A stretch of DNA of 64,000 nt from Pantoea conspicua (GTDB taxonomy: Bacteria; Pseudomonadota; Gammaproteobacteria; Enterobacterales; Enterobacteriaceae): the NCBI RefSeq assembly GCF_002095315.1, contig NZ_MLFN01000005.1, forward strand, positions 1-64,000, written 5' to 3'. A program made the translations under genes and the position numbers. The notes below the pieces were generated by a model. The model searched no databases, was not told where the DNA came from, and saw nothing but the letters and a program-made list of their open reading frames with translations. The stretch's first letter is position 1, and each line of letters begins with the position of its first letter. Positions 17,594-26,782 of the stretch are shown here, in pieces.

Positions 17594-17920
17594 TCAGGCG
17601 GCCATATTACGGCACGCTTCAGCGCAGTGATGACAGGCTTTGGCGCAGTGCTGGCAATGGTCGTGCTGATGCTGACCGCACTCATCGCCGCACTGCTGGC
17701 AGACTTCAGCACACAGCTGGCAGAGCTGGCGAGCCGACTCACTCTGCAGGGTCATAAATTGTGCCGCCAGACGGCAGATATTGGCGCACTGCATATCCAG
17801 CCGGATACAATTCCGCATCATCTCAAGATTCTCTTCCTGCAGGCAGGATGCCGCGCAGTTATCGCAGGCCGCCGCGCAGAGATAACAGGCCTCAATGCAC
17901 TTCTTAACGTCGTCGTTCAT
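17594..17920 (-). CDS. Cytosolic four-helix-bundle copper-storage-like protein (Csp/DUF326)
   Basis: 108 residues with 19 Cys and many His. Helix-spaced CxxxC, CxxC and CxxxCxxC motifs run the length of the protein (CIEACYLCAAACDNCAASC; QLCQLCAEVCQQCGDECG; HCQHCAKACHHCAEAC). This matches the Csp family, whose tetramers bind many Cu(I) ions inside the helical bundle. No signal peptide, so the Csp3-like cytosolic type. RBS AGGAGGCAAC precedes the ATG at 17920. No copper regulator or exporter is adjacent. Confidence 0.85.
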   Translation of the reverse strand: MNDDVKKCIEACYLCAAACDNCAASCLQEENLEMMRNCIRLDMQCANICRLAAQFMTLQSESARQLCQLCAEVCQQCGDECGQHQHDHCQHCAKACHHCAEACRNMAA

Positions 17921-18089
17921 GTTGCCTCCTTAATGTCTGTTTTGGGTTGCCTCCTTAAGCCTGGAAAAGATCGCGAATTATGCAAATAACGAATAAGTTA
18001 ATAACCTTTTCCGCACTTCGCTTATTTTGCTGCGCAGGGAAAAAGTTAACAGAGGCGAAAAATAGGTTTACGGGCACATTAAGTCATTT

Positions 18090-18431
18090 TTAGCTGCGTT
18101 TAGCCTGAGCAGAGGGATGCGCACTAACAGAGACAATACGTGAAATCGGATACCCTGTAGCGGATGCCACTGCCGCGATGCGTTTAAAGGAAGGATTTCC
18201 TTCCGGGGAAAGGGACTTATAGAGTGACTCACGTGACAAACCTGCTCTTTTTGCCACCGCCGTCATACCGCCATTTGCCTCAATAACATGGCGAAGCGCC
18301 AGCATGAATGCCTGATAACCTCCTTCTTCATCAATTTCCAGAAAGGCCTGATGGAGATAAACCGGCGCGAACGACGGATCATCTTTAATAAGTTGAACCA
18401 TTGCATCATCGTGCAGAACGGATTTAGCCAT
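18090..18431 (-). CDS. HigA-like antitoxin of a RelE/HigBA-type module
   Basis: 113 residues. The C-terminal half is an HTH_XRE domain (NGGMTAVAKRAGLSRESLYKSLSPEGNPSFKRI), typical of TIGR02684 addiction-module antidotes paired with Gp49-like toxins. It follows the toxin gene by 11 bases. The antitoxin neutralises the toxin and probably represses the operon through the palindrome upstream. Confidence 0.85.
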   Translation of the reverse strand: MAKSVLHDDAMVQLIKDDPSFAPVYLHQAFLEIDEEGGYQAFMLALRHVIEANGGMTAVAKRAGLSRESLYKSLSPEGNPSFKRIAAVASATGYPISRIVSVSAHPSAQAKRS

Positions 18432-18442
18432 GATATTTATCT

Positions 18443-18775
18443 TTATTTCCTGCTCTTATAGTCGTTGAGCCAGGCAACGGCCTGGTCAATATCGGCATCC
18501 TGCTTTTTCTTATTACCGCCCAGTAAAACAAGGCTCACGGCGCCATCAGTCGGATCGGTGACGGCACTGAAATAGACGCGATAACCTGGTCCTTGATCGA
18601 TTCTCAGCTCTGATACGCCTTCCCTGCAGGGTTTACAATCCCCATAATGACCTATGGCCATTCTGGCAATACGCGTCGCTATCTTTGCCTTTGCCACAGG
18701 GTCTTTTAATCCACGCAAAAATGCATCAAAAGGATCGCGGCCATCGGCTGTAAGGTAATGCTTAACCTTAGCCAT
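18443..18775 (-). CDS. RelE/HigB-like toxin (phage Gp49-like, TIGR02683)
   Basis: 110 residues. Family marks: DPFDAFLRGLKD, AKIATRIARMAIGHYGDCKPCREGVSELRIDQGPGYRVYF and VLLGGNKKKQDADIDQAVAWL. It is expected to be a ribosome-dependent mRNA interferase. Toxin-first order is standard for this subfamily. Confidence 0.85.
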   Translation of the reverse strand: MAKVKHYLTADGRDPFDAFLRGLKDPVAKAKIATRIARMAIGHYGDCKPCREGVSELRIDQGPGYRVYFSAVTDPTDGAVSLVLLGGNKKKQDADIDQAVAWLNDYKSRK

Positions 18776-18810
18776 TATTGTAGCCCATAGTTAACGATAA
18801 ACAAGGCATT

Positions 18811-18826
18811 GTAGCCTTCGGGCTAC
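18811..18826. promoter_or_regulatory. Palindrome upstream of the toxin-antitoxin operon
   Basis: GTAGCCTTCGGGCTAC is a perfect 6-bp inverted repeat with a TTCG loop, 36 bp before the toxin start. A related half-site, TGTAGCCC, lies at 18778-18785 over the start region. Likely operator for the antitoxin. The rest of 18776-19089 shows no gene. Confidence 0.5.
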
Positions 18827-19089
18827 GATAAGCAATGGATGAAGAGGGCGTAATGTTTACAGAGCGTGGCGGAAGCTGTTCAACACACTGAACAAAAAGC
18901 TGAAAGCAGCCCTCTTCGCACAATCTTCAGATGCCCTGTTGTTACCCAGTTCAGGCACGGAAAAAGCGCAGGAAAGGGGACCCTCTGACCGGCATTGCAT
19001 ATCGGCGCGATATAGTCTTAATTATTAAGCCTGAATCAGCGGTGCCTCATTGCCCGTGAAAGACGACAGACGCCTTAACAGGGAACGCT

Positions 19090-20124
19090 ATGCATCGCAT
19101 CACTGGCCCGAAACAACACCTGATCAGTCCGCTACTGGTGGTGGGCCTCTGTGCCGGATGGGCGGAGCAGGCCGCAGCGGATACCGTCTGGCTGAATAAC
19201 GGCGACCGGCTGACCGGCACGGTGCGCTATCTGAGCGACGGTAAACTGGCGATCGAGACCGCCTATGCCGGCACGGTCACCCTTGACTGGAACGTAGTCA
19301 GCACCCTCGCCAGCAATAATCCGGTTAATGTCGAAAACAAAAAGACCGGCGAGCATTATCAGGTGCGGCTCTCCTCATCCGATCCGGGTTATGTCTGGGT
19401 GGAACGCAATGAGCGCGAAGAGAAAGTCTCGGTAAAGCGTATCGATGAGTTTATGAAAGCCAAAGTGCGCACCGATCAGCTGTCGTGGACCGGCAACATC
19501 GACGCTGGCATGAAGGTCAAAAAAGCCTCGACCAAAACCGACGACTACAGTTTTTCCCTCAATACCAAACTGGCGCAGGGCAAATGGCGTCACGACATCG
19601 GTGCGACCTACAACCGCGAGCAGGAGAATGAAGACGTCAATACCGACAACTACAGCCTGCGTTACGCCTTTGATTATCTGTTCAGAGAGCAGTTCTTCTG
19701 GCAAACCCGCGCCACCTACAAACGCGACTGGGTAGAAGATCTTTCGCGTCAGGCCCTGATCGGCACCGGTCCCGGCTACCAGCTGTGGGATAACGAACTC
19801 GGTGCTTTCTCGGTGTCGATACTGGGCGGCGCCTTTGGTTATGGCTACAGCGATGGCCGGGAGGAGGATCATTTTGGCGCGTCGGTGCGCTGGAGCTACC
19901 AGCGTTACCTGCTGGGTAAATCGGTCATGCTCTACAGTAACGGCGACGTCGGCCATTCGCTGGATGATGATGGGGTATTTACGCTGGATGCGGAAGTGGG
20001 CCTGCGTTATACCCTGACATCATGGTCAACCCTGCATCTGGGCTATCACCGCAACCTGGTCAGCGGCACGCCGGACACCCTGAACGAAGGCACCTTCTCA
20101 ACCGGCTTAGGGGTGAAGTGGTAA
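19090..20124 (+). CDS. DUF481 outer-membrane beta-barrel protein (YdiY-like)
   Basis: 344 residues with a signal peptide ending near AEQAAA. The N-terminal third is a small beta domain (TVWLNNGDRLTGTVRYLSDGKLAIET). The rest is DUF481: alternating aromatic beta strands (NYSLRYAFDYLFREQFFWQ, WSYQRYLLG) ending LSTGLGVKW-like TFSTGLGVKW, with a terminal aromatic as in outer-membrane barrels. Related to E. coli YdiY, an acid-inducible protein, but about 90 residues longer. Cellular role unknown. Confidence 0.8.
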   Translation: MHRITGPKQHLISPLLVVGLCAGWAEQAAADTVWLNNGDRLTGTVRYLSDGKLAIETAYAGTVTLDWNVVSTLASNNPVNVENKKTGEHYQVRLSSSDPGYVWVERNEREEKVSVKRIDEFMKAKVRTDQLSWTGNIDAGMKVKKASTKTDDYSFSLNTKLAQGKWRHDIGATYNREQENEDVNTDNYSLRYAFDYLFREQFFWQTRATYKRDWVEDLSRQALIGTGPGYQLWDNELGAFSVSILGGAFGYGYSDGREEDHFGASVRWSYQRYLLGKSVMLYSNGDVGHSLDDDGVFTLDAEVGLRYTLTSWSTLHLGYHRNLVSGTPDTLNEGTFSTGLGVKW

Positions 20125-20227
20125 GGCAGAGGGCGCTGAGGGTTGCAGCAAATCTTTACCGTTTTTCTTAGGGTCCCGACCCCGCTTTGACTAAGCTGCT
20201 GATACCGATAAAGGGAGAATGCAGAAG

Positions 20228-21193
20228 ATGATCGTAAGTAGCAGGGTCTATCGTCCGGGATGCGCAGGCGAAGAGGTGGATGTTGAGCAGATCAGCGAGG
20301 TGATTAAACAGCCGGATGCCTTTATCTGGCTTGGCCTGTGGCAGCCTGATCCAGCCTTTATGGCGAAAATTAAAGAGGAGTTTGGGCTACACGAACTGGC
20401 GGTTGAAGATGCGCTTTACGCGCATCAGCGGCCCAAAATTGAGCATTATGGCGAATCGCTGTTTATCGTGGTCAAGACGGTACGTGCCAGAGATGACAGC
20501 TGCGAACTGGGCGAAACCCATTTCTTTGTCGGAAAAAACTTTCTGATTAGCATCCGTCACGGCGCCTCTGAGAGCTACTCCCCGGTGCGTCAGCGGGCTG
20601 CGGAAAATCCGGCTTTGCTTAAACTCGGACCCGGTTATCCGCTCTATTGCCTGCTCGACTTTATTGTTGATCGTTATGCTGAACTCTCGACCTCGCTGAA
20701 TGAGCGGGTCGGGCAGATGGAGAACGATCTGTTCAAAAGCGAGTTTGATCGTCAGTCGGTGCAGGCGGTCTACACCTTGCGCCGTCATCTGCTGACGCTG
20801 CGTAATGCTGCACTGCCGCTGGAGGAAATCTGTAACCAGCTTATTCACCTGCATGAAGATCTGATTCCCCGTCCGTTGCGGGCCTATATTCGCGATGTGC
20901 AGGATCACGCGCGTCATGTGGTGACCGACGCTGAGGATATGCGCGAGATGCTGACCAGCGCCATGCAGGTCAACCTGGCGCTGGTGACGGTGCAGCAGAA
21001 CGAGGTGGTCAAAAAACTGGCGGGCTGGGGCGCGATTCTGGTGATCCCGACCGTGGTGTTCAGCATGTACGGCATGAACTTTGAACACATGCCAGAACTG
21101 AAGTCGCTTTATGGTTATCCGCTGGCAGTTGGCATCACGCTGCTGGCGTGCGGCGGACTGTGGGCAAAACTCCGCCGTTCTGGCTGGCTGTAG
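20228..21193 (+). CDS. CorA-family magnesium/cobalt channel
   Basis: 321 residues from ATG 20228 (GGGAG at 20213-20217, spacing 10); an ATG at 20219 is too close to that RBS. A large N-terminal cytosolic funnel domain precedes two C-terminal membrane helices joined by the signature GMNFEHMPEL. Basic C-terminus KLRRSGWL. It forms a pentameric Mg2+/Co2+ (or other divalent) channel in the inner membrane. It is a CorA paralogue rather than the canonical enteric corA. Confidence 0.87.
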   Translation: MIVSSRVYRPGCAGEEVDVEQISEVIKQPDAFIWLGLWQPDPAFMAKIKEEFGLHELAVEDALYAHQRPKIEHYGESLFIVVKTVRARDDSCELGETHFFVGKNFLISIRHGASESYSPVRQRAAENPALLKLGPGYPLYCLLDFIVDRYAELSTSLNERVGQMENDLFKSEFDRQSVQAVYTLRRHLLTLRNAALPLEEICNQLIHLHEDLIPRPLRAYIRDVQDHARHVVTDAEDMREMLTSAMQVNLALVTVQQNEVVKKLAGWGAILVIPTVVFSMYGMNFEHMPELKSLYGYPLAVGITLLACGGLWAKLRRSGWL

Positions 21194-21234
21194 CGACGAA
21201 GGTCGGGGAGGGATTACGCGGCAGCTTATTAACG

Positions 21235-21264
21235 CGCTGCGCTTAATCTTATTTAAGCGCAGCG
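21235..21264. repeat. 12-bp inverted repeat
   Basis: CGCTGCGCTTAA pairs with TTAAGCGCAGCG around a 6-base loop. No U-tract follows on either strand, so it is not a classical terminator. It lies in a 393-base gap between corA-like and cioA genes that holds no other gene. Confidence 0.6.
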
Positions 21265-21586
21265 ATAAATAGCGCAGGGAATAACCGTTTTCATCCGTTC
21301 AGCGACGTTATCATCAATTCAGAATAATCCTGAGGTGGCCCTGTTTCTTTATTCCCCCGATCGTTAACTAGCTGCCTTTATATTTCTTCGCTACGCTGAT
21401 AGCACCTTCTAAAATACGTCGCCCCGGCGAAAGACATTGTGCATTGCTGATGATCCAGCAGTGGCCGGTGGAACGTGCTTATAACCGGAGACATTCAGAT
21501 GACAGATCGGATTTATCCTCTGCGCTTATTCCTCTCTGGCGATAACCCGCTTGCGCCTGCGCAAAGCGCTAAGGGTAAGTCCGATC

Positions 21587-22950
21587 ATGAATGACAACGA
21601 CTGGGTGTTAATTATTGCCCGGGCGCAATTTGCACTGACCATGGGGATGCATATTACCCTGGCAGCATTGACGCTGGGGCTGGCTCCGTTTCTGGTGTGG
21701 TTTGAAGCGCGCTGGCTATGGGGGAAACAGCAGGCTGCCCGTGATGCGCTGCACTTCTGGCTGGCGATTTTTTCCCTGACGGTCGCGATTGGTGCGGTTT
21801 CGGGCGTGGTGATGGAGTTTCAGTTCGGTACGCACTGGGCACGTTTCTCTCATCAGGTCGGTGGCGTCATGGGTCCGCTAATGTTTTACGAAGTGCTGGT
21901 TGCCTTTTTTCTCGAATCGGCGCTGACCGGCGTGATGCTGTTTGGCTTTAACCGCATCCGTCCCGGCGTGCATTTCGCCGTCACCTGTCTGGTGGCGTTC
22001 GGAGCGCTGCTCAGCGCGTTCTGGATTCTGGCGGCCAACTCATGGATGCATACGCCGGTCGGCTTCACGCGCGATGAGAACGGGGTTTTTCTCGCCGATA
22101 GCTGGCAATCCATTTTGCTGTCACCCTCTTTTCCGTGGCGCTTCAGCCATATGGTGATGGCGTCATTGATTGCCGTGGCGGTGCTGATCATGGGCGTGGC
22201 GGCCTGGCGGCTGCGCCATTTTAAGGCGGAGGCCGCGTCGCGACTGATGCTCAACAGCGCGCTGACCTTTCTGCTGTTTGCCGTTCCGGTACAAATCGTA
22301 CTCGGCGATCTGCACGGTGAAAATACCCGCGACTATCAGCCCGCCAAACTGGCCGCCATCGAAGGCGGCTGGCATCCGCCTGCGCCCGGTGAGGGCGAGC
22401 CGCTGCGGCTGTTTGCCGTGCCGGATCAACAGGCGCAGCGCAACCATCTGGAGATCAGCCTGCCCAATCTTGGATCGCTTTATCTGCGACACAATCTTTC
22501 CGGCCACATCAAAAGCCTGAGTGAATTTCCCGCCGATGCGATCCCGCCGGTGCTGCCGGTCTTTTTCGCCTTTCGCCTGATGGTGGGGCTGGGCGTGGCG
22601 ATCTTACTGACCACGCTGGTGGCTAACCTGCAGCGCTGGCGTGGACGGCTGCCGGTCTCGTGGCGCTTATTACGCTGGCTGACATGGCTCACGCCAGCGG
22701 GCTTTGTCGCGCTGCTGGCGGGCTGGGTAGTGACTGAGGTCGGGCGTCAGCCGTGGACGGTCTACGGCATGGTGCGCACCGCCCAGAGCGTTTCACCGCT
22801 GGCGCTGAGCACCACGCTGGGCATTTTCCTGGCAGTAGTGCTGATCTACGTACTGGTATTTGCCCTCGCTTACACTATCTGCTGCGCCGGATTAAAGGTG
22901 AACTGCCGTCGGGAAACCCGGTGGTGATTCAGCTGAAAACGCCCAATTAG
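21587..22950 (+). pseudogene. cioA: CioA-like cytochrome bd oxidase subunit I, frameshifted at the C-terminus
   Basis: The first about 430 residues are a complete bd-oxidase subunit I of the short Q-loop cyanide-insensitive type: RAQFALTMGMHITLAA with the haem His, VVMEFQFGTHW, GDLHGE and WVVTEVGRQPW. At about 22,875 the frame shifts; adding one C restores ALAYTYLLRRIKGEL and a stop at 22,948-22,950 overlapping the cioB RBS. Read as is, the gene ends at 22,927 with an unnatural tail. Quinol oxidase of the inner membrane. The enzyme may be functional either way, since only the cytosolic tail changes. Confidence 0.82.
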
Positions 22951-22959
22951 GAGTTCGTC

Positions 22960-23895
22960 ATGGCCGATCTCTCTGCGCTGATCATCTGCCTCTCTTTGCT
23001 GCTCTATCTGCTGCTGGACGGGACCGACCTCGGCGTCGGTATGCTGTTCTTCTGGTTTCACGACACTCAACAGCGTGAACTGATGACCCACAGCATTCTG
23101 CCGGTCTGGGATGCCAATGAAACCTGGCTGGTGCTGGCCGCAGGCGGATTGCTGGCGCTGTTTCCACCGGTCTACAGCCTGCTGCTCAGTGAGTTGAGCG
23201 CGCCGCTGTTTGTCATGTTACTGGCGCTGGTGGTGCGGGCGATGGCGCTGGAGTATCGCGCCCAGAGCAGCACCCGACTGCGCCACTGGCTCGACCGTAT
23301 CATGGCCAGCAGTTCGGCACTGGCGACCTTTATTCAGGGCTGGTGCGCCGGGATGATCATCAGCGCCCAGCCGCATACCGGCCTGCCTGATGGGCTCAGC
23401 CTGGTTCCGCTGGTCAGCGGCGTGGGCTTAATGGCGATCAATTCGCTGCTGGCCTGCTGCTGGATTGGCTGGCGGATCGGTGACAGGGTACAGCCGCTGG
23501 CCGAAGCGCAGAGCTGGCTGTGGTGGCTGCTGGCGCTAATGCTGTTTCTGGTTGAGCTCTACCTTAACGCCGATATCTGGCAGCAAAGCTGGCAGCGACC
23601 GCTGGGTAAAGTGGCTGGCGTGGCGATCATCATTCTGTGGATTGCCCTGCCGCTGGCGCTGTGGCGCGCCCGGCCGCTGGTGCAACTGATTGTGACGCTG
23701 ATGCTGATAGGTGCGGTATTTATCGGCTTGCTGTGCGGTCTCTATCCCTGGTTAGTGCCGCACCATTTCGCCATCAGTGACAGTGCATCGTCCCCGGTCA
23801 CGCAAGGTTTTGTGCTGGTGGGGGCGGCAATCGCCATGCCGCTGACGCTGCTTTACCATAGCTGGTCGTTCTGGATTGAACGTCGCGGTAAATAA
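22960..23895 (+). CDS. cioB: CioB-like cytochrome bd oxidase subunit II
   Basis: 311 residues, about eight membrane helices. LLLDGTDLGVGMLF, VWDANETWLVLAAGGLLALFPPVYSLLLS and the EYR motif (RAMALEYRAQS) are subunit-II marks. RBS AGGAG overlaps the repaired stop of subunit I. Together they oxidise quinol and reduce O2 to water without pumping protons. Confidence 0.88.
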   Translation: MADLSALIICLSLLLYLLLDGTDLGVGMLFFWFHDTQQRELMTHSILPVWDANETWLVLAAGGLLALFPPVYSLLLSELSAPLFVMLLALVVRAMALEYRAQSSTRLRHWLDRIMASSSALATFIQGWCAGMIISAQPHTGLPDGLSLVPLVSGVGLMAINSLLACCWIGWRIGDRVQPLAEAQSWLWWLLALMLFLVELYLNADIWQQSWQRPLGKVAGVAIIILWIALPLALWRARPLVQLIVTLMLIGAVFIGLLCGLYPWLVPHHFAISDSASSPVTQGFVLVGAAIAMPLTLLYHSWSFWIERRGK

Positions 23896-23960
23896 TCATT
23901 CTCCCGCTATGCTTTAGGCAGCATTCAGTTTGGTTTGTGCAGACAGGAGACGATGCCACA

Positions 23961-24470
23961 GTGAAAAAAGATCACATCAGCAGCCGGGATTACCCGATCA
24001 AAGAAAATGTCCGCTGGATACGTCGCGAATGGCTGATCCAGCGCGTCGGCGAGTATCTCCTGATCGTTCTGGTGATTCTGGGTGCCTGCGGACTGTTTTC
24101 AAAAGGGGTACTGAGTAACGGCACCACCCAGTCGCCGGATGGCGCAATACGGGTGGAATATGAACGTTTTGGCCGGGTCCAGAGCAATATGGATATGACA
24201 ATCCGGCTCCGGTCGCCGCAGGCCGATCGGTTCAGCGTCACCCTGGGTAACGGGGCGCTGGATAATTTGCAGATCCAGACACTGCAGCCGCAGCCGCTGG
24301 AGGCGATAACCCACGGTAGTGATCTGCGGCTGACCTTTTCATCGCGGGATACCGGTCCGGATCACGCTATCTGGCTCGGTTTGCAACCGCGCAGTCCTGG
24401 CCGTATTCACGTCAGTGTCAGCAGCGGCGATCGTCCGCCAGCCCGTTTTACCCAATGGATTTATCCCTGA
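23961..24470 (+). CDS. Single-pass membrane protein of unknown function
   Basis: About 169 residues from GTG 23961 (AGGAGA at 23945-23950). A basic N-terminus, one helix (LLIVLVILGACGLFSKGVL) and an outward beta-rich domain follow. I do not recognise a family. It is 66 bases after cioB and 12 before a DUF421 gene, so it is probably co-transcribed with both. Its N-terminus is uncertain. Confidence 0.65.
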   Translation: MKKDHISSRDYPIKENVRWIRREWLIQRVGEYLLIVLVILGACGLFSKGVLSNGTTQSPDGAIRVEYERFGRVQSNMDMTIRLRSPQADRFSVTLGNGALDNLQIQTLQPQPLEAITHGSDLRLTFSSRDTGPDHAIWLGLQPRSPGRIHVSVSSGDRPPARFTQWIYP

Positions 24471-24482
24471 CAGGAGTGTGTT

Positions 24483-24932
24483 ATGGAAACGGTATTACGT
24501 GCGGCGGGTATCTACCTGGTGCTGATGGTGGTGATCAAAATTGCGGGCAGACGTACCCTGCTGCAGATGACCTCATTCGATTTAATCCTGCTGTTAATTA
24601 TCAGTGAAGCGACCCAGCAGGCGCTGCTGGGAGACGATTTTTCGGTTACCGGTGCTGCCCTGACTATTATCACGCTGGTGACGATCGATATTCTGCTGGG
24701 GAAACTGAAAAACCGTTTTCCGGTGGTTGAGCAGGCGATTGATGGCGGCCCGGTGATTCTGGTGGAGCATGGCAATTTACTGACTGAACGAATGAAAATG
24801 ACCGGCATCAGCCCCGATGATGTGCTGGAAGCCGCACGATCCAGTCAGGGGCTGGAACGTTTTGATCAGATTAAATATGCGGTGCTGGAGGTGAATGGTC
24901 ACATTTCTGTCATCCCGCAGCCGCAAAAATAA
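24483..24932 (+). CDS. DUF421 (YetF-like) membrane protein
   Basis: 149 residues: three N-terminal helices (LVLMVVIKIAGRRTLLQMTSFDLILLLIISE) and a C-terminal cytosolic DUF421 domain (PVILVEHGNLL, LEAARSSQGLERFDQIKYAVLEVNGHISVIPQ). The tail is typical of the YetF/YcaP family. Function unknown; members have been linked to stress and sporulation. RBS AGGAGTGTGTT. Confidence 0.82.
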   Translation: METVLRAAGIYLVLMVVIKIAGRRTLLQMTSFDLILLLIISEATQQALLGDDFSVTGAALTIITLVTIDILLGKLKNRFPVVEQAIDGGPVILVEHGNLLTERMKMTGISPDDVLEAARSSQGLERFDQIKYAVLEVNGHISVIPQPQK

Positions 24933-24942
24933 TCACTTTCTG

Positions 24943-24982
24943 GCCGTGCCGCCGCAGTTACCTATACCGGCACGGCTTTTTT
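24943..24982 (+). terminator. Rho-independent terminator after the DUF421 gene
   Basis: GCCGTGCCG / CGGCACGGC stem followed by TTTTTT. Ends the cioAB-membrane protein-DUF421 transcript. Confidence 0.85.
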
Positions 24983-25060
24983 ATGTGGTATCAAAAGCTT
25001 AGCCGCTGACGGCTTTTCGCTTCACGTTTCGCTTATTCCTGCCGTTGCCCTTGTGATTCT

Positions 25061-25390
25061 GTGGATTTAGTTCAGACTGATCTTTCCACTCACGTTTTTA
25101 TAACCAGAGCTGGCCTGACTCCCAATCAGCGTTATGCTTTCACGGTCAGGTTCAAAGTGAATAATTTCAGTCGTTTTACCTTCTATCCGGTCACCGGCTG
25201 GCATGTCGGGCCGTTACCCGGTCATCAGGCACTGGTGCTGCAATTTGGTTACCACGATCCTCAGGCACCCTTCACTAAACGTCAGCAGGAGTCGCTCTTT
25301 TTCGGCATGACGATTGAGATGGCAAAGAAGCTGGTGATTAACCTGTCAGAACACATTGATTACGCAGAAGCACATGTAGAAGAGCCCTGA
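25061..25390 (+). CDS. BssS-like protein
   Basis: Up to 109 residues from a GTG with no clear RBS, so the N-terminus is uncertain. The C-terminal 65 residues align by eye with E. coli BssS: FYPVTGWHVG versus HPLVGWDIS, a central QFGYHDP, then FFGMTIEMAKKLVINLSEHI versus TFWLTTDVAKQFISILEAGI. BssS affects biofilm formation and indole-related signalling by an unknown mechanism. Stand-alone gene after a terminator. Confidence 0.6.
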   Translation: MDLVQTDLSTHVFITRAGLTPNQRYAFTVRFKVNNFSRFTFYPVTGWHVGPLPGHQALVLQFGYHDPQAPFTKRQQESLFFGMTIEMAKKLVINLSEHIDYAEAHVEEP

Positions 25391-25425
25391 TTCGGCTGTT
25401 GTCACCGGCTGATAAGCGTAAACCG

Positions 25426-26322
25426 CTATCTCACTGCCTTATCTGAGGGTGCATACACGTTTAGCGCATTTGCAATCAGGTGAAAATGCGCTGGCGTCTG
25501 CCCGATAATTTCGCCGTCCGCATTAATGTCATGCGGGCGACGCGTCTCAATGGTGAGTTCGGTCGCCGAAAATGCCCGCACGTTACGCCAGCGCCCCTGC
25601 GTGCCACGCCGCAGGTAGGGCAGCAGCGCGATCATCTGCCAGCTCTGTTGCAATTCCAGACTGTAAACATCCAGCAGGCCATCGTCAGGAGCCGCACGCT
25701 GTTCAACCGTCATGCCGCCGCCATAAAAGCGTCCGTTGCCCACTGAAATCTGTACGGTTTTAATCGGTGTCCGTTCGCCCTGATGGATCAGCGTGGCGCT
25801 GAAGGGGCGGCTCTGGCGAAGCAGCCGGAAAGCGGCCAGTGCATAACCGAAAACACCCCAGCGTTTTTTCGATTCTGCCGTCAGATGATGCGCCAGTTGT
25901 GCTGAAAAACCGATGCTGGAGACGTTAAGAAACAGATGTTGATTCACTTCTCCGAGATCAACCGGGCGCAGTTGTCCGTCGGCGATGATCTTCACCGCCT
26001 GTTCCAGACGCGGACTGATGCCCAGGGTTCGGGCAAAATCATTGGCGGTGCCGAGCGGTAAAATGCCGAGCGGCAGACCGGTTCGCATCAGACCGGGCGC
26101 AGCAGCATTGAGGGTGCCGTCACCCCCGCCGACAATCACCGCATCAACGCGTTCAGCATAAGCGCCGATCAGTTCGCTGTAGCTGCGTTTATCCTGTTTA
26201 TCCGGTTGCAGCAACCTGATGCCGCGGTCGGCGAGCAGCGCTTTGGCGCGGCTGGCGTCGGTTTGCCCTTTACGTGAGCGCTGATTAATCAATAGCAGGG
26301 CGGTTTTAACCTGTTGAGACAT
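25426..26322 (-). CDS. Diacylglycerol/lipid kinase family protein
   Basis: 298 residues. DAGK catalytic motifs: LLINQRSRKGQ, VGGGDGTLNAAAPGL (nucleotide-binding GGDGT) and LGILPLGTANDFARTLG. The C-terminal beta-sandwich has VSVGNGRFYGGGM and DGLLDVYSL. It phosphorylates a lipid or similar polyol in the cytosol, as YegS and BmrU do; not a clear YegS orthologue. Confidence 0.85.
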   Translation of the reverse strand: MSQQVKTALLLINQRSRKGQTDASRAKALLADRGIRLLQPDKQDKRSYSELIGAYAERVDAVIVGGGDGTLNAAAPGLMRTGLPLGILPLGTANDFARTLGISPRLEQAVKIIADGQLRPVDLGEVNQHLFLNVSSIGFSAQLAHHLTAESKKRWGVFGYALAAFRLLRQSRPFSATLIHQGERTPIKTVQISVGNGRFYGGGMTVEQRAAPDDGLLDVYSLELQQSWQMIALLPYLRRGTQGRWRNVRAFSATELTIETRRPHDINADGEIIGQTPAHFHLIANALNVYAPSDKAVR

Positions 26323-26490
26323 CGCTGTGGCCTATCCTGATGGCATACAAATCACAAGCCGGCAAGTACAGCACCTGGACTGCCGGGGAACAACCCGCCT
26401 TGCGCTACTTTACGAAGCGCGACAGGCGTACCGACAGAGAATAAAGATCGTCTACACTGCTAATGTTCAGGTCCACACACAGGAGGAACA

Positions 26491-26763
26491 ATGACGGAAC
26501 ACGAATTCAGAACGTTGTTAGCCGAACAGGGTTTTGATGAGCCGGTATTGGTTGAGCGCGCACCCGCCACTCAGCTCGATAATCATGTCCATCCCTTTGA
26601 GGCGCTGGCCCTGATTCTCAGTGGTGATATCACCATCAGCACCGAACAGAGTGATACCACCTATCATCCCGGCGACACCTTCCATCTTCAGCCGAATGAA
26701 CTGCATCGTGAGGCGTTTGGCCCGCAGGGTGTGCGTTATCTGGCGGGACGGAAATACGATTAA
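26491..26763 (+). CDS. Small cupin-domain protein
   Basis: 90 residues with RBS AGGAGGAAC. Compact single cupin: HVHPFEALALILSGDITIS (metal-binding His-x-His type), YHPGDTFHLQPNELHREAFGPQGVRYLAGRKYD. Could bind a metal and sense or isomerise a small molecule. Followed 20 bases later by a DUF4186 gene. Confidence 0.75.
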   Translation: MTEHEFRTLLAEQGFDEPVLVERAPATQLDNHVHPFEALALILSGDITISTEQSDTTYHPGDTFHLQPNELHREAFGPQGVRYLAGRKYD

Positions 26764-26782
26764 AACCGCACACCGGAATGCT

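Noticed and set aside
18090-18826. Prophage remnant around the toxin-antitoxin pair
   Set aside because: No integrase, structural or attachment-like repeats seen on either side; such modules often occur alone.
20387-21088. 233-aa open frame antisense to the CorA-like gene
   Set aside because: CorA motif GMNFEHMPEL and helices are on the plus strand; the antisense frame has no recognisable feature.
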